From an uncultured Actinomycetes bacterium (GTDB lineage: Bacteria; Actinomycetota; Thermoleophilia; Gaiellales; F1-60-MAGs149): DNA of 39,410 nt. Each line of letters starts with the position of its first letter. Within the stretch, counting starts at the first letter, position 1. The position numbers and the translations under genes are program-made. Positions 1 through 7,847 of this stretch are shown here, one piece after another. The notes below the pieces were generated by a model. That model did not search any database, was not told where the DNA came from, and saw only the letters and a program-made list of their open reading frames with translations. The stretch is taken from NCBI GenBank assembly GCA_903873565.1, contig CAIQOY010000043.1:1-39410 (forward strand), written 5' to 3'.

Positions 1-564
1 ATCTGGCGCACGCCGCGGGTGCGCTCCTACACGTGGCTGAGCATCGCCTGGAACCTCGCCGCCGCCACGTCCGCGGCGCTGTCCGTCCCGCTCCTGCGCG
101 AGTCGCTCGGCCTGTCCTCGGTCGAGGCCGGCGTGGTGCTGGCGATCGGCAGCTTCGTGGCGATCGGCGTGCCCGCCCTGCTCGGGCGGCTCGTGCCGCG
201 GCATGGCCCCGGGCCGGTCGCCGCCGCGCTGACGGGGCTGAGCGCGGTCTCGATCGTGGCCACGGGCCTGGCGCCCGGCTTCGCGACGGTCGCGGTGGCC
301 AACGGGTTCCGCAACCTCGCGGACTTCGCCCTGCTCTCCACCATCATCGGCGAGCGCCAGCGCGGCGTGCCCGACCGGCTCCAGGCCCGCGTCGGCATCA
401 CCGGACGCATGATCGCGGTGGCCGCGATCGCCGGCGGCGGCCTGATCGGCGCGGCCCTGTCGGAGCCGCTCGGCGTGCGCGGCGTGTTCATCGTCTCGGG
501 GGTCGGCGTCGCCGTCGCCTTCGCGATCACGATCCCCGGCGTCCTGCGCGCCGGGCGCGGCTAG
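1..564 (+). CDS. MFS transporter, C-terminal part (5' end outside window)
   Basis: The frame is open from base 1, so the gene starts upstream of the window; the GTG at 19 is only an internal codon. The visible 187 residues form about five to six hydrophobic segments with short basic loops, as in the C-terminal half of a major facilitator superfamily permease. Gly/Ala-rich helices and a loop reading RLVPRHGPGP fit this family. Substrate cannot be told. The stop TAG at 562-564 shares the tetranucleotide CTAG with the stop of the convergent cobA/hemD gene, so the two genes overlap by four bases tail to tail. Family call is fairly sure, specificity unknown. Confidence 0.75.
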   Translation: MWRTPRVRSYTWLSIAWNLAAATSAALSVPLLRESLGLSSVEAGVVLAIGSFVAIGVPALLGRLVPRHGPGPVAAALTGLSAVSIVATGLAPGFATVAVANGFRNLADFALLSTIIGERQRGVPDRLQARVGITGRMIAVAAIAGGGLIGAALSEPLGVRGVFIVSGVGVAVAFAITIPGVLRAGRG

Positions 565-2009
565 CCGAGCAGCTCGACGAGGGCGGCCACGAGGCCGTCG
601 AGGTCGTGGTCGGCCGCCTCGGCCGCGACGGGGATGCCGAGCTCGCGCATGGCGGCGCTCGTGGCGGGCCCGATCGCGACGCCGCGCACCCCGTCGAGGT
701 CGCGGCCCGCGAAGGCGGCCGCGAAGGCGCGCGCCGTCGAGGCCGAGGTGAAGGCCACGGCGTCGGCGCCGAGGGCGGCCTCCGAGTCGGGCACGACCGG
801 GACGGTGCGGTAGAGGACCGCGATCTCGACCTCGGCGCCCTGGGCGGCGAGCCCCTCCGGGAGCAGGTCGCGGGCCTCCTCGGCGCGGGCGATCAGGATG
901 CGCCGTCCCGCCGCCCGCTCGGCGAGCAGGTCGAGCAGCGCCTCGGCCACCGCCCGCTCCGAGACGAGGTCCGCGACGACGCCGATCTCGCGCAGGGCCG
1001 TGGCCGTGGCCGGGCCGATCGCCGCGACCTCGACGCCGTGCAGGGCGCGGGCGTCGCCGCCGATCCGCTCGAGGAGCAGGGCGGGCGCGTTGGGGCTGGT
1101 GACCACCACGACGTCGTAGGCCGCGGCGTCGATCGGGTCGCCGGGCACGGGCTCGGTGCGGATCAGGGGCGCCTGCACGACGCGGGCGCCGAGGTCGGCG
1201 AGCCGGCGGCTGAGGCCGTCGGCCTGGGCGCGGGGCCGGGTCACGGCGACCACGCGGCCGGCCAGCGGCACCCGCTCGGCCCAGCCGATCGCGTCGCGGA
1301 CGGCGACGACGTCGCCGACCACCGTCACCGCGGGCGACGACACGCCGGCGGCCGCGGCCGTGGCGGCGATCGTGGCCAGATCGCCGGTGGTCACGCGCTG
1401 GGTGGGCGAGGTGGCGCGCTCGACGATGGCGACGGGCGTGCGCGGATCGCGGCCGCCGGCCACCAGGGCGTCGGCGATGCCGGCCAGCCGGCCCACGCCC
1501 ATCAGCAGCACGAGCGTGCCGCTGGCGCGCGCGAGCGACGCCCAGTCGGTCTGCGTCTCGGGCTTCGCCGGGTCCTCGTGGCCGGTCACGATGGTCACGT
1601 GGGTGGCGAGGCCGCGGTGCGTGACGGGGACGCCCGCCGCCGAGGGCGCGGCGATCGCGCTGGAGACGCCCGGCACCACCTCGTACGGCACGCCGGCGGC
1701 GTGCAGGGCCTCCGCCTCCTCCGAGCCGCGCCCGAACACGAACGGGTCGCCGCCCTTGAGGCGCACCACGAAGCGCCCGGCCCGCCCGTGCTCCACCAGG
1801 CAGGCGTTGATCTCGTCCTGCGTCATCGCCACGCGCCCGGGCGCCTTGCCGGCGTCGATCACCAGGCAGCCCGCGGGGGCCTCGAGCGGCAGCTCGGGAC
1901 CGGCCAGCCGGTCGAGCACGAGCACCTCCGCGCGGCGCAGCAGGTCGAGGCCGCGGACGGTGATCAGGCCGGGGTCGCCCGGCCCGGAGCCGACGAGGAA
2001 GACGGTCAC
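561..2009 (-). CDS. cobA/hemD: Fused uroporphyrinogen-III C-methyltransferase / uroporphyrinogen-III synthase
   Basis: This 482-residue protein joins two enzymes of tetrapyrrole synthesis. Residues about 1-245 are a SAM-dependent uroporphyrinogen-III methyltransferase, with the glycine-rich start VGSGPGDPGLITVRG and the signature GGDPFVFGRGSEE; it makes precorrin-2 for sirohaem or cobalamin. Residues about 250-482 are uroporphyrinogen-III synthase (VTRPRAQADGLSRRL, then ITSPNAP-like and FTSAST segments), which closes hydroxymethylbilane to uroporphyrinogen III. The GTG start at 2009 overlaps the hemC stop as GTGA, which fixes the start; the frame stays open further upstream only inside hemC. 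It is the last gene of the ccm-hem operon. Such fusions are common in Gram-positive bacteria. Confidence 0.93.
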   Translation of the reverse strand: MTVFLVGSGPGDPGLITVRGLDLLRRAEVLVLDRLAGPELPLEAPAGCLVIDAGKAPGRVAMTQDEINACLVEHGRAGRFVVRLKGGDPFVFGRGSEEAEALHAAGVPYEVVPGVSSAIAAPSAAGVPVTHRGLATHVTIVTGHEDPAKPETQTDWASLARASGTLVLLMGVGRLAGIADALVAGGRDPRTPVAIVERATSPTQRVTTGDLATIAATAAAAGVSSPAVTVVGDVVAVRDAIGWAERVPLAGRVVAVTRPRAQADGLSRRLADLGARVVQAPLIRTEPVPGDPIDAAAYDVVVVTSPNAPALLLERIGGDARALHGVEVAAIGPATATALREIGVVADLVSERAVAEALLDLLAERAAGRRILIARAEEARDLLPEGLAAQGAEVEIAVLYRTVPVVPDSEAALGADAVAFTSASTARAFAAAFAGRDLDGVRGVAIGPATSAAMRELGIPVAAEAADHDLDGLVAALVELLG

Positions 2010-2902
2010 GCCCCGTCCTCCGCGAGCAGCCCGTCCGCGCCCGCCGCGCGCAGGCCCGCCACCACGTCGTCGACGAGGAGCGCGGGGTCGGGGCCCACCG
2101 CCTCGGCGCGCGCCTCCTCCGTGCCGTCGGGCGACCCGACCCAGCCCACGAGCCGCCAGCCGCCGTCGGCGGCGCAGGCGTGCGCGGCGACCGGGACGCG
2201 GCAGCCGCCGCCGAGGCGGCGCGTCACGCCGCGCTCCGCGAGCACCGCGCCGTGGGTCTCGACGTGGTCGACGGCGGCCACGGCGGCCTGCTCGCCGCTG
2301 CGGGTCTGCAGCGCGATCGCGCCCTGGCCGGCCTCGGGCAGCAGGGCGTCCGCCGCGAAGCGGAAGCCGATCGCGTCGGCCAGGCCGATCCGCTCCAGGC
2401 CGCAGGCGGCCAGCACGACGGCGTCGAGGCCGTCCGCGGCGCGCCGGTCGAGGCGCGTCTGCACGTTGCCGCGGATGGGGACGAGCTCGAGGTCGGGGCG
2501 CAGGCGCCCGAGCAGGGCGCAGCGGCGCAGGGACGACGTGCCGACGCGGGCGCCCGCGGGCACCGCGTCGAGCGAGGCGGCCGCACCGCACCAGGCGTCG
2601 CGCGGGTCGGCGCGGGGGAGGAACGCGGCGAGGGCGAGGCCGCCGGGCTGCTCGCCGGTCAGGTCCTTCGCGGAGTGGACGGCGACGTCGACCTCGCCGG
2701 CGAGGAGGGCCTCCTCGAGGGCGCTGGCGAAGGCGCCCGGGCCGAGGTCGGCGAGCGGCGCGGTGGGCGCCTCATCGCCGCGGGTCGAGATCACGACGAC
2801 CTCGCTGTCGACGCCCGCGGAGCGCAGGGCGAGGGCGGCGAGGTCGGCCTGCGCGCGGGCGAGCGGGGAGCCGCGGGTCCCGAGCCGGAGCGCCGCGCTC
2901 AC
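2006..2902 (-). CDS. hemC: Porphobilinogen deaminase (hydroxymethylbilane synthase)
   Basis: The 298-residue cytosolic enzyme polymerises four porphobilinogens to hydroxymethylbilane, the substrate of the HemD half encoded next. It has the family N-terminus LRLGTRGSPLARAQA, the loop STRGDE near residue 40, the catalytic Asp in HSAKD (about D80), GTSSLRR near 121, and the cofactor-binding cysteine in GGGCRVPVAAHA (about C234) that carries the dipyrromethane. Length is normal for the family. The GTG start at 2902 overlaps the stop of the ccmD-like gene as GTGA, so translation is probably coupled. Placement inside a haem-export operon ties haem synthesis to cytochrome c assembly. Confidence 0.95.
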   Translation of the reverse strand: MSAALRLGTRGSPLARAQADLAALALRSAGVDSEVVVISTRGDEAPTAPLADLGPGAFASALEEALLAGEVDVAVHSAKDLTGEQPGGLALAAFLPRADPRDAWCGAAASLDAVPAGARVGTSSLRRCALLGRLRPDLELVPIRGNVQTRLDRRAADGLDAVVLAACGLERIGLADAIGFRFAADALLPEAGQGAIALQTRSGEQAAVAAVDHVETHGAVLAERGVTRRLGGGCRVPVAAHACAADGGWRLVGWVGSPDGTEEARAEAVGPDPALLVDDVVAGLRAAGADGLLAEDGA

Positions 2903-3054
2903 GGCCGCGGCTCGCCGTCCCGCCCCTCGAGCTGGTCGAGCTGCCGCTCGAGCCGTCCGAGCTTGCGGCCGATGATGGCCACGTAGAGCAGGATCAGGAC
3001 CCAGACCGCGAGGTAGGCGGCGGCGACGTAGGGCACGGCGTCGCGGAGCGTCAC
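2899..3054 (-). CDS. ccmD: CcmD-like small membrane protein
   Basis: This 51-residue protein has one transmembrane helix (about residues 9-27, VAAAYLAVWVLILLYVAII) followed by a basic, coiled stretch GRKLGRLERQLDQLEG. That layout, a short helix followed by a charged tail, is that of CcmD, which helps release holo-CcmE from the CcmABC haem exporter. Sequence identity in CcmD is always low, so the call rests mainly on size, topology and position directly after ccmC. Start and stop both lie in GTGA overlaps (with ccmC upstream and hemC downstream), so the reading frame is well fixed. Confidence 0.75.
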   Translation of the reverse strand: MTLRDAVPYVAAAYLAVWVLILLYVAIIGRKLGRLERQLDQLEGRDGEPRP

Positions 3055-3749
3055 GCGTCCTCCCCCCGGGCGGCGCGCTGGAGCTCGAGGACGCGCATCG
3101 CGGTGCGCTTGCCGCGCAGCTCGACGGCCATCAGGAGCGCCATCAGGCTGAGCATCCCGGCGAGGCCGACGAGGAAGGTGAGGAAGAAGGACGAGGGCAT
3201 GGCCGCGCCCGACGAGGTGAAGACGGTGGGGTGGATCAGGGTCTCGGCGATCCGGACCGCGAGGAACGAGAGCGGGATCAGGCCGACCCCGAGCAGGGCG
3301 TAGACCGCGGAGGCGGAGCGGCGGCGCTCGCCCTCGTCGAGGGAGAAGCGCAGCATGAAGTAGGCGCAGTAGTAGAGGAACAGGATCAGGAAGACGTTGA
3401 TCTGGCGGTCGCCCCAGTTCCACCAGACGCCCCAGGAGGCCTTCGCCCAGATCGGGCCGGTGAGCAGCACGAGGGTGCCGAAGATCGTGCCGGAGTGGAC
3501 CCCGACGTAGGAGCGCAGGTCCCACTCGGGGTCGCGGCGCCAGAGGTACATCGCGGCGCAGAAGGCCCCGTAGCCGAAGGCGGCGTAGGAGGTCAGCGCG
3601 ACGGGCACGTGCAGGTAGAAGATCTTCTGGCTGAAGCCCTGGTCGACGTCCTCGCCCGTCCACACGAAGGCGAGCACGACCGTCAGCGGGACGAGGATCA
3701 GGCTCAGGATCAGCGGGACGGTGGTGGAGGGGCGGCCGAGGGCGCGCAC
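3051..3749 (-). CDS. ccmC: Haem exporter subunit CcmC / CcsA-type haem-handling protein
   Basis: The 232-residue integral membrane protein has about six hydrophobic helices. It carries the tryptophan-rich periplasmic haem-binding motif typical of this family (WAKASWGVWWNWGDRQ, about residues 101-116; the canonical form is WGTWWxWD) and histidines in FYLHVPVA and GVHSG that would serve as axial haem ligands. In system I cytochrome c maturation CcmC presents haem to CcmE. The GTG start at 3749 lies one base from the ccmB stop. The C-terminus overlaps ccmD. An alternative label is the general CcsA/CcmC family, but adjacency to ccmA and ccmB favours CcmC. Confidence 0.9.
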   Translation of the reverse strand: MRALGRPSTTVPLILSLILVPLTVVLAFVWTGEDVDQGFSQKIFYLHVPVALTSYAAFGYGAFCAAMYLWRRDPEWDLRSYVGVHSGTIFGTLVLLTGPIWAKASWGVWWNWGDRQINVFLILFLYYCAYFMLRFSLDEGERRRSASAVYALLGVGLIPLSFLAVRIAETLIHPTVFTSSGAAMPSSFFLTFLVGLAGMLSLMALLMAVELRGKRTAMRVLELQRAARGEDA

Positions 3750-3750
3750 G

Positions 3751-4425
3751 TCAGTCTCCCAACAGGTGCTCCGATGTCCCCCACGCGAGCGCGAGGAAGA
3801 TCAGGTCGTAGAGTGCCAGAAAGCCGAGGGGCCCGAGCGGTCCGAACCCGCCTCCCTCTTCGCCGAAGGCCCCGTAGGTGGCCGTCACGCCGGCGAGGAC
3901 CAGCGGGATCGCGAGCGGCAGGACGAGCACCGGCAGCAGCACGTCGCGGGTGCGCGCGCCGAGGGCGAGGCCCGCGGCGAGGGTGCCGACGAGCGCGATG
4001 CCGACGTTCGCGAGCAGGAGCGCCGCGATCACCGGCAGGGGCGCCGGGCCCTCCTCCTGGAAGAACAGGAGCCACCACAGCGGCACCGCGACGACCTCCA
4101 CGACCACCAGGAACCCGAACTGGGCGAGCGCCGACCCGAGCCAGATCGCCGCGCGGTCGACGGGGGCGAGGAGCAGCGCGTCGAGGGCGCCCTCCTCGGC
4201 CTCGGCCGCGAAGGCGCGCAGCAGGCCGAGCACGGCGGTGAAGACGACAGCGGCCCACAGCATCCCGGCCGCGGCGCGCGGGCCGGCGCCGTCGTCGGCG
4301 CGCAGCGCGAAGTGCACGATCACGATCGTCGCGGCGACGAAGAGCAGCATCGCGAAGACGACCTCGCGGCGACGCAGCTCGAGCACGAGCTTGACGCGGG
4401 CGATCGCGAGGGCGGCGCCGATCAC
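3751..4425 (-). CDS. ccmB: Haem exporter permease CcmB
   Basis: The 224-residue membrane protein has an N-terminal cytosolic stretch with LELRRRE followed by about six hydrophobic segments, the normal size and layout of CcmB, the permease partner of the ATPase CcmA. The motif EGALDALLLAPVDRAAIW (about residues 77-94) matches the conserved cytoplasmic loop that contacts the ATPase (ExGtldgLLlsPl in the family). The GTG start overlaps the ccmA stop as GTGA. It acts in the cytoplasmic membrane in haem release to the maturation pathway. Confidence 0.9.
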   Translation of the reverse strand: MIGAALAIARVKLVLELRRREVVFAMLLFVAATIVIVHFALRADDGAGPRAAAGMLWAAVVFTAVLGLLRAFAAEAEEGALDALLLAPVDRAAIWLGSALAQFGFLVVVEVVAVPLWWLLFFQEEGPAPLPVIAALLLANVGIALVGTLAAGLALGARTRDVLLPVLVLPLAIPLVLAGVTATYGAFGEEGGGFGPLGPLGFLALYDLIFLALAWGTSEHLLGD

Positions 4426-5051
4426 GCGATCCGCCCCGTGTCGAGCCGGACGGCGCGGGCGCCGAGGCGCGCGGGCAGGTCCTGGTCGTGGCTGGCCACG
4501 AGCTGGGTGCGCCGGCCGCGGCCCTCCAGGAGCACGTGGTCGAGGAGCGTGCGGCCGTCGGCGTCGAGGCCGCTGGCGGGCTCGTCGAGCAGGAGCAGCA
4601 CCGGCTCGTGCGCGGTCGCCCGGGCCAGGGCGAGCCGCTGCAGCATCCCGCGCGAGAACCCGTCGATCCGCTCGTCGGCGCGGTCGGCGAGGCCGACCGC
4701 GGCCCGCGACCCGTCGAGGTCGAGCGCGCGGCCGTGCAGGCGCGCGTGCAGGGCCAGGTTCTCGCGCGCGGTGAGGCCGCGGTACAGCTGGCTGCGGTGG
4801 CCCGCGTAGGCCATCCCGGCCCGCAGCGCGCGGGGGGCGTCGACCGCGTCGATGCCGTCGATCCGCGCGTGCCCGGCGGTCGGGCGCAGGAGGCCGGCGG
4901 CCAGCCGCAGGAGCGTCGACTTGCCCGCCCCGTTCGGGCCCAGCAGCACCACGGTCTCGCCCGGCTCGACCGCGAGCGTGGCCTTGCGCAGGGCCAGGCG
5001 CTCACCGAAGCGCTTCGAGCACTCCTCGAGGGTCACCGCGGGCGGCTGCAC
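4422..5051 (-). CDS. ccmA: Haem exporter ATP-binding protein CcmA
   Basis: The 209-residue ABC ATPase has Walker A GPNGAGKST, an unusual signature GFSRGMLQRLALAR, Walker B LLLLDEPASGLD and the H-loop in VASHDQ. CcmA powers the CcmABC complex that loads haem onto CcmE. The GTG at 5051 is chosen as start because longer in-frame versions would run into the divergent lyase-like gene beginning at 5095, and residues before VTLEECSKRFGERLAL are not expected in the family. No good ribosome-binding site precedes it, so it may be leaderless. It is the first gene of a six-gene operon that ends with cobA/hemD. Confidence 0.9.
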   Translation of the reverse strand: MQPPAVTLEECSKRFGERLALRKATLAVEPGETVVLLGPNGAGKSTLLRLAAGLLRPTAGHARIDGIDAVDAPRALRAGMAYAGHRSQLYRGLTARENLALHARLHGRALDLDGSRAAVGLADRADERIDGFSRGMLQRLALARATAHEPVLLLLDEPASGLDADGRTLLDHVLLEGRGRRTQLVASHDQDLPARLGARAVRLDTGRIA

Positions 5052-5094
5052 ACGGGGAGGGTAGGCGACCTGAGGTTGCGTACCCTTCCGCCCG
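5052..5094. promoter_or_regulatory. Divergent promoter region of ccmA operon and lyase-like gene
   Basis: Only 43 bases separate two divergent starts. On the plus strand TACCCT at 5081-5086 can serve as a -10 box, ending eight bases before the ATG at 5095. Neither gene has a clear Shine-Dalgarno sequence here, so both transcripts may be leaderless or nearly so. No convincing -35 box is seen. Confidence 0.4.
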
Positions 5095-6522
5095 ATGGCG
5101 GACATCGTGCTCAGCGGCAGCGACCTCGACCTCGCGGCGCTCGTGCGCGCCGCGCGCGAGCCCGGCCGCGTCGAGCTGGCCCCGGGCGTCGTCGAGCGGA
5201 TGGCCGCCAACCGCGCCTTCGCGGAGCGGGTCGCCGAGCGCGGTGACGGCGTCTACGGCCTGACCCGGGGCGTGGGGGCGCGCAAGGAGCGCGACGTGGC
5301 CGCGGCGGAGTCCGCGGCCTTCAACCGGCGCCTCCTGCGCGAGCACGCGACCGGCCAGGGGCCGGCCCTGCCCGAGGAGGAGGTGCGCGCGGCCGCGCTG
5401 TGCCTGCTCAACCAGCTGGCCGCCGGACGCTCGAACGCCCGGCCCGAGGTCGCGCAGGCGCTCGCGGAGCGGCTCGGCACCGGCCCCCTGCCGCCGGTGC
5501 GCATGTACGGGGTGACGGGGATGGGCGACCTCGCCCCGCAGGCCGACCTCGTGATCGGCCTGATCGGCGACGTGGACCTCGCCCAGGGCGAGGCGCTGCC
5601 CCTGATCGGGCAGAGCTCGTTCGTGACGGCGCAGGCCGCGCTCGCCGTGCACGACGCCCGCGCCCTGCTCGACTGCCTGGCGGGGCTGGCGGCCCTCGAC
5701 GTCGAGGCCTACGCCGCCAACCCGTCGGCCTACGATCCGGCGGCCGGGGAGGTGCGGCCGTACCCGGGCTACCGCTGGGCGCTCGGGCGGCTGTGGGCGC
5801 TCCTCGAGGGCAGCCGCCTGCACGGCGAGGAGCCGCGCCACCTGCAGTCGCCGCTCAGCTACCGCGACGCGGCGCCCGTGCTCGGCGCGGCGCACGACGC
5901 CCTGGCCTACGCCGAGGGCCTGGTCTCGATCGAGCTCAACGCGCACCAGCAGAACCCGCTCGCCCTGCCCGAGCGCGACGTGATGCTGCCCGTCGCCAAC
6001 TTCGACCTGCAGGCGGTGGCGGCCGCGCTCGACCTCGTGCGCATCGCCCTCGCCCCGTGCCTGACCGCGCAGGTGGAGCGCTCGATCAAGCTGCTGCAGG
6101 CCTCCGAGACGGGTCTCACCACGGGGCTCGAGCCCCGCGGCGACCTCGGCGGGCACGGCTACTCCGAGATGGCGTGGCCGCTCCAGGGGATCGGGGCGGA
6201 GGCGCGCCTCCTGCATCAGCCCGTCAGCGCCGAGGTGGGCTCGGCGTCGCAGGCGGAGGGCATCGAGGACCGCATGACGATGGCGCACCTCGGGGCGCGG
6301 CGCACCCGCGAGATGGCCGCGCTGGGGTTCCGGGTCGCGGCGATCGGCGCCGTGTTCGCCTGCCAGGCGATCGACCTGCGCGGCGTCGAGCGGCTCGGGC
6401 CGCCGCTGGCCGACCGCCACGCCCGCGTGCGCGCGCTCGTGCCGGGCCTGGGCCCCGGCGACCCGCCGCCCGACGGCCTCGAGCCCCTGATCGCCGCCCT
6501 GCGCGACGGGCTGCTCGCCTAG
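5095..6522 (+). CDS. Aromatic amino acid lyase-fold protein lacking the MIO triad
   Basis: The 475-residue protein aligns by eye with histidine/phenylalanine ammonia-lyases along its length: YGLTRGVG (about 54-61, for YGVNTGFG), LQSPLSYRDAAPVLGAA (for QDPYSLR...VLG), IELNAHQQNPL (for SxxDNPL), ANFDLQAVAAALD (for GNFHGxPVAxxxD) and EGIEDRMTM (for GQEDHVSM). The motif that builds the catalytic MIO group is changed. Where the family has G-A-S-G-D-L-A-P, this protein reads T-G-M-G-D-L-A-P (residues 141-148), so Ala-Ser-Gly is replaced by Gly-Met-Gly. The conserved Asn of LINGT is also missing (LIGQSS). It therefore cannot form MIO by the known route. It may be a catalytically different enzyme or a pseudoenzyme. 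The stop shares CTAG with the convergent kinase gene. Confidence 0.85.
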   Translation: MADIVLSGSDLDLAALVRAAREPGRVELAPGVVERMAANRAFAERVAERGDGVYGLTRGVGARKERDVAAAESAAFNRRLLREHATGQGPALPEEEVRAAALCLLNQLAAGRSNARPEVAQALAERLGTGPLPPVRMYGVTGMGDLAPQADLVIGLIGDVDLAQGEALPLIGQSSFVTAQAALAVHDARALLDCLAGLAALDVEAYAANPSAYDPAAGEVRPYPGYRWALGRLWALLEGSRLHGEEPRHLQSPLSYRDAAPVLGAAHDALAYAEGLVSIELNAHQQNPLALPERDVMLPVANFDLQAVAAALDLVRIALAPCLTAQVERSIKLLQASETGLTTGLEPRGDLGGHGYSEMAWPLQGIGAEARLLHQPVSAEVGSASQAEGIEDRMTMAHLGARRTREMAALGFRVAAIGAVFACQAIDLRGVERLGPPLADRHARVRALVPGLGPGDPPPDGLEPLIAALRDGLLA

Positions 6523-7334
6523 GCGCGCAGCGCGAGGATCTCCGCGACCCCCGCGGAGGCCCGCTCGGCGGCCGGCACGGGCGCCTCGCCCGCGTCGAGG
6601 GCGGCCGCGAACAGCGCCGTGAACATGTCGCCCGCGCCGACGGTGTCGGCGAGGCGCGGGATGCGGCGGGCGGGCACCCGCACGGGCTCCGCGTCGCCCG
6701 CCTGCCACACGTCGGCGCCGCGCTCGCCGTGCGTGACGACCACGATCGGGACCCCGGCCCGGCCCAGCGCCGTAGCGTCGAGCCCCCCGAGCAGGGCCTC
6801 GGCCTCGGCGTCGGAGAACTTGACGACGTCGACGCCGTCGAGCCACGCGGGGTCGAGCGGGCCCGCGGGGACGACCGGGCCGAGGCCCGGGCGGGCGAGG
6901 CCCTGCGCGTCGAACACGATCCGCCGGCCCGCGCGCCGCAGGGCGCGCAGGGTATCCGGGCCGACGTCGTCGCGCCACTGCGTGCCGATCACCACCGTCG
7001 ACGCGCCCTCCAGCGCGGAGGCGGCCCAGCCCGTCAGGTCGGCGGGCGCGAACGGCGTGCCGAGCGCGGCGATCTCGTGGTCACGGTGGCCGTCGGGGCG
7101 CAGCGCGAGGCGGCTGACGAACGTCGCGCCGGGGGGGCCGGCGAGCACGGGCAGCCCGGCGGCGGCGACGTCGCCGTGGAGGTCGTCCGCGCCGCGGGTC
7201 ACGACGATGCCCGGGATGCCGGCGGCGCCAAGCGCGCGCGCCGCGAACACGGGCGCGCCGCCGCAGCGCACCTCCTCGCTGCCGTCGGCGTGCACGATCT
7301 CGTCGCGCACCGTCTGCCCGAGGAGCGCGATCAC
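6519..7334 (-). CDS. PfkB-family sugar/nucleoside kinase
   Basis: The 271-residue cytosolic protein has the PfkB C-terminal signature DTVGAGDMFTALF (about 230-242), where D236 would be the catalytic base, and an N-terminal RCGGAPVFAARALGAAG segment matching the substrate-side glycine pair of the ribokinase fold. It is slightly short for the family (about 300) and has no obvious lid insertion. The substrate is not evident. The GTG start at 7334 overlaps the stop of the upstream membrane-protein gene as GTGA, so the two are co-transcribed. Its stop overlaps that of the lyase-like gene. Confidence 0.85.
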   Translation of the reverse strand: MIALLGQTVRDEIVHADGSEEVRCGGAPVFAARALGAAGIPGIVVTRGADDLHGDVAAAGLPVLAGPPGATFVSRLALRPDGHRDHEIAALGTPFAPADLTGWAASALEGASTVVIGTQWRDDVGPDTLRALRRAGRRIVFDAQGLARPGLGPVVPAGPLDPAWLDGVDVVKFSDAEAEALLGGLDATALGRAGVPIVVVTHGERGADVWQAGDAEPVRVPARRIPRLADTVGAGDMFTALFAAALDAGEAPVPAAERASAGVAEILALRA

Positions 7335-7765
7335 GGCTTCAGGGCCTGCCAGCCGAGGTACCCGTAGGCGGCGAGCGCGACGGCCCAGCCGGCCACGGCC
7401 AGGAGGTCAGGCGCCGTGCCGGCGCAGCCGTAGCCGTCGCCCGCCGCGCAGAGGCCGTGGGCCAGCACGCCGAAGCCGCCGGCGAGCCCGGCGACGGCGA
7501 AGACGCCGAGCGCCAGCCAGGTCGGGGCGTGGTCGCGCGCGCCGCCCCTGACCGCGAGCGCGCCGGCGGAGACGATCAGGGCGCCGAGCAGCCCGAAGGC
7601 CGCGACGGACCACTGGCCGAGCGCCGTCTGCACGGCCAGGAGCAGGATCCCGGCGGGCAGGGCGACCCGCGCCAGCCGGGTGCCGCTGCCGCGGACCAGG
7701 AGCACGATCACGGCGATCACGACTCCCGCGAGGACGGCGGAGGCGATGGTGAACGCGAACTCCAC
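7331..7765 (-). CDS. Small multi-pass membrane protein of unknown function
   Basis: Starting at the GTG at 7765 gives 144 residues with about four to five hydrophobic helices (VEFAFTIASAVLAGVVIAVIV at the start, then ALPAGILLLAV, AFGLLGALIVSAG, WLALGVFAVAGL and LLAVAGWAVALAAYGYLGW). Two cysteines sit in LCAAGDGYGCAG between the last two helices, probably outside the membrane. I do not recognise a family. Longer in-frame starts would extend back into the divergent tatA region and read as basic, non-membrane sequence, so they were set aside. It is translationally coupled to the PfkB kinase. Confidence 0.65.
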   Translation of the reverse strand: MEFAFTIASAVLAGVVIAVIVLLVRGSGTRLARVALPAGILLLAVQTALGQWSVAAFGLLGALIVSAGALAVRGGARDHAPTWLALGVFAVAGLAGGFGVLAHGLCAAGDGYGCAGTAPDLLAVAGWAVALAAYGYLGWQALKP

Positions 7766-7831
7766 GGCGGCGTGAGCGTAGCCGCACCGCTCGGCCCCCG
7801 CGTTCCCGTTCGGTGGTAGCCTTCGCCGAGC

Positions 7832-7847
7832 AAGGAGGTCAATCCTT
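7832..7847 (+). promoter_or_regulatory. Strong Shine-Dalgarno of tatA within an inverted repeat
   Basis: AAGGAGGT at 7832-7839 is a near-perfect anti-16S match, eight bases before the ATG at 7848. The same bases form an inverted repeat: AAGGA (7832-7836), loop GGTCAA, TCCTT (7843-7847). The five-pair hairpin would hide part of the ribosome-binding site and end right at the start codon. Confidence 0.55.

Noticed and set aside
33..2975. Very long open frame antisense to cobA/hemD and hemC (and many similar long antisense frames)
   Set aside because: It is rich in Arg, Ala, Gly and Pro without any domain and lies opposite clear enzymes. High GC makes stop codons rare, so such frames are expected by chance.
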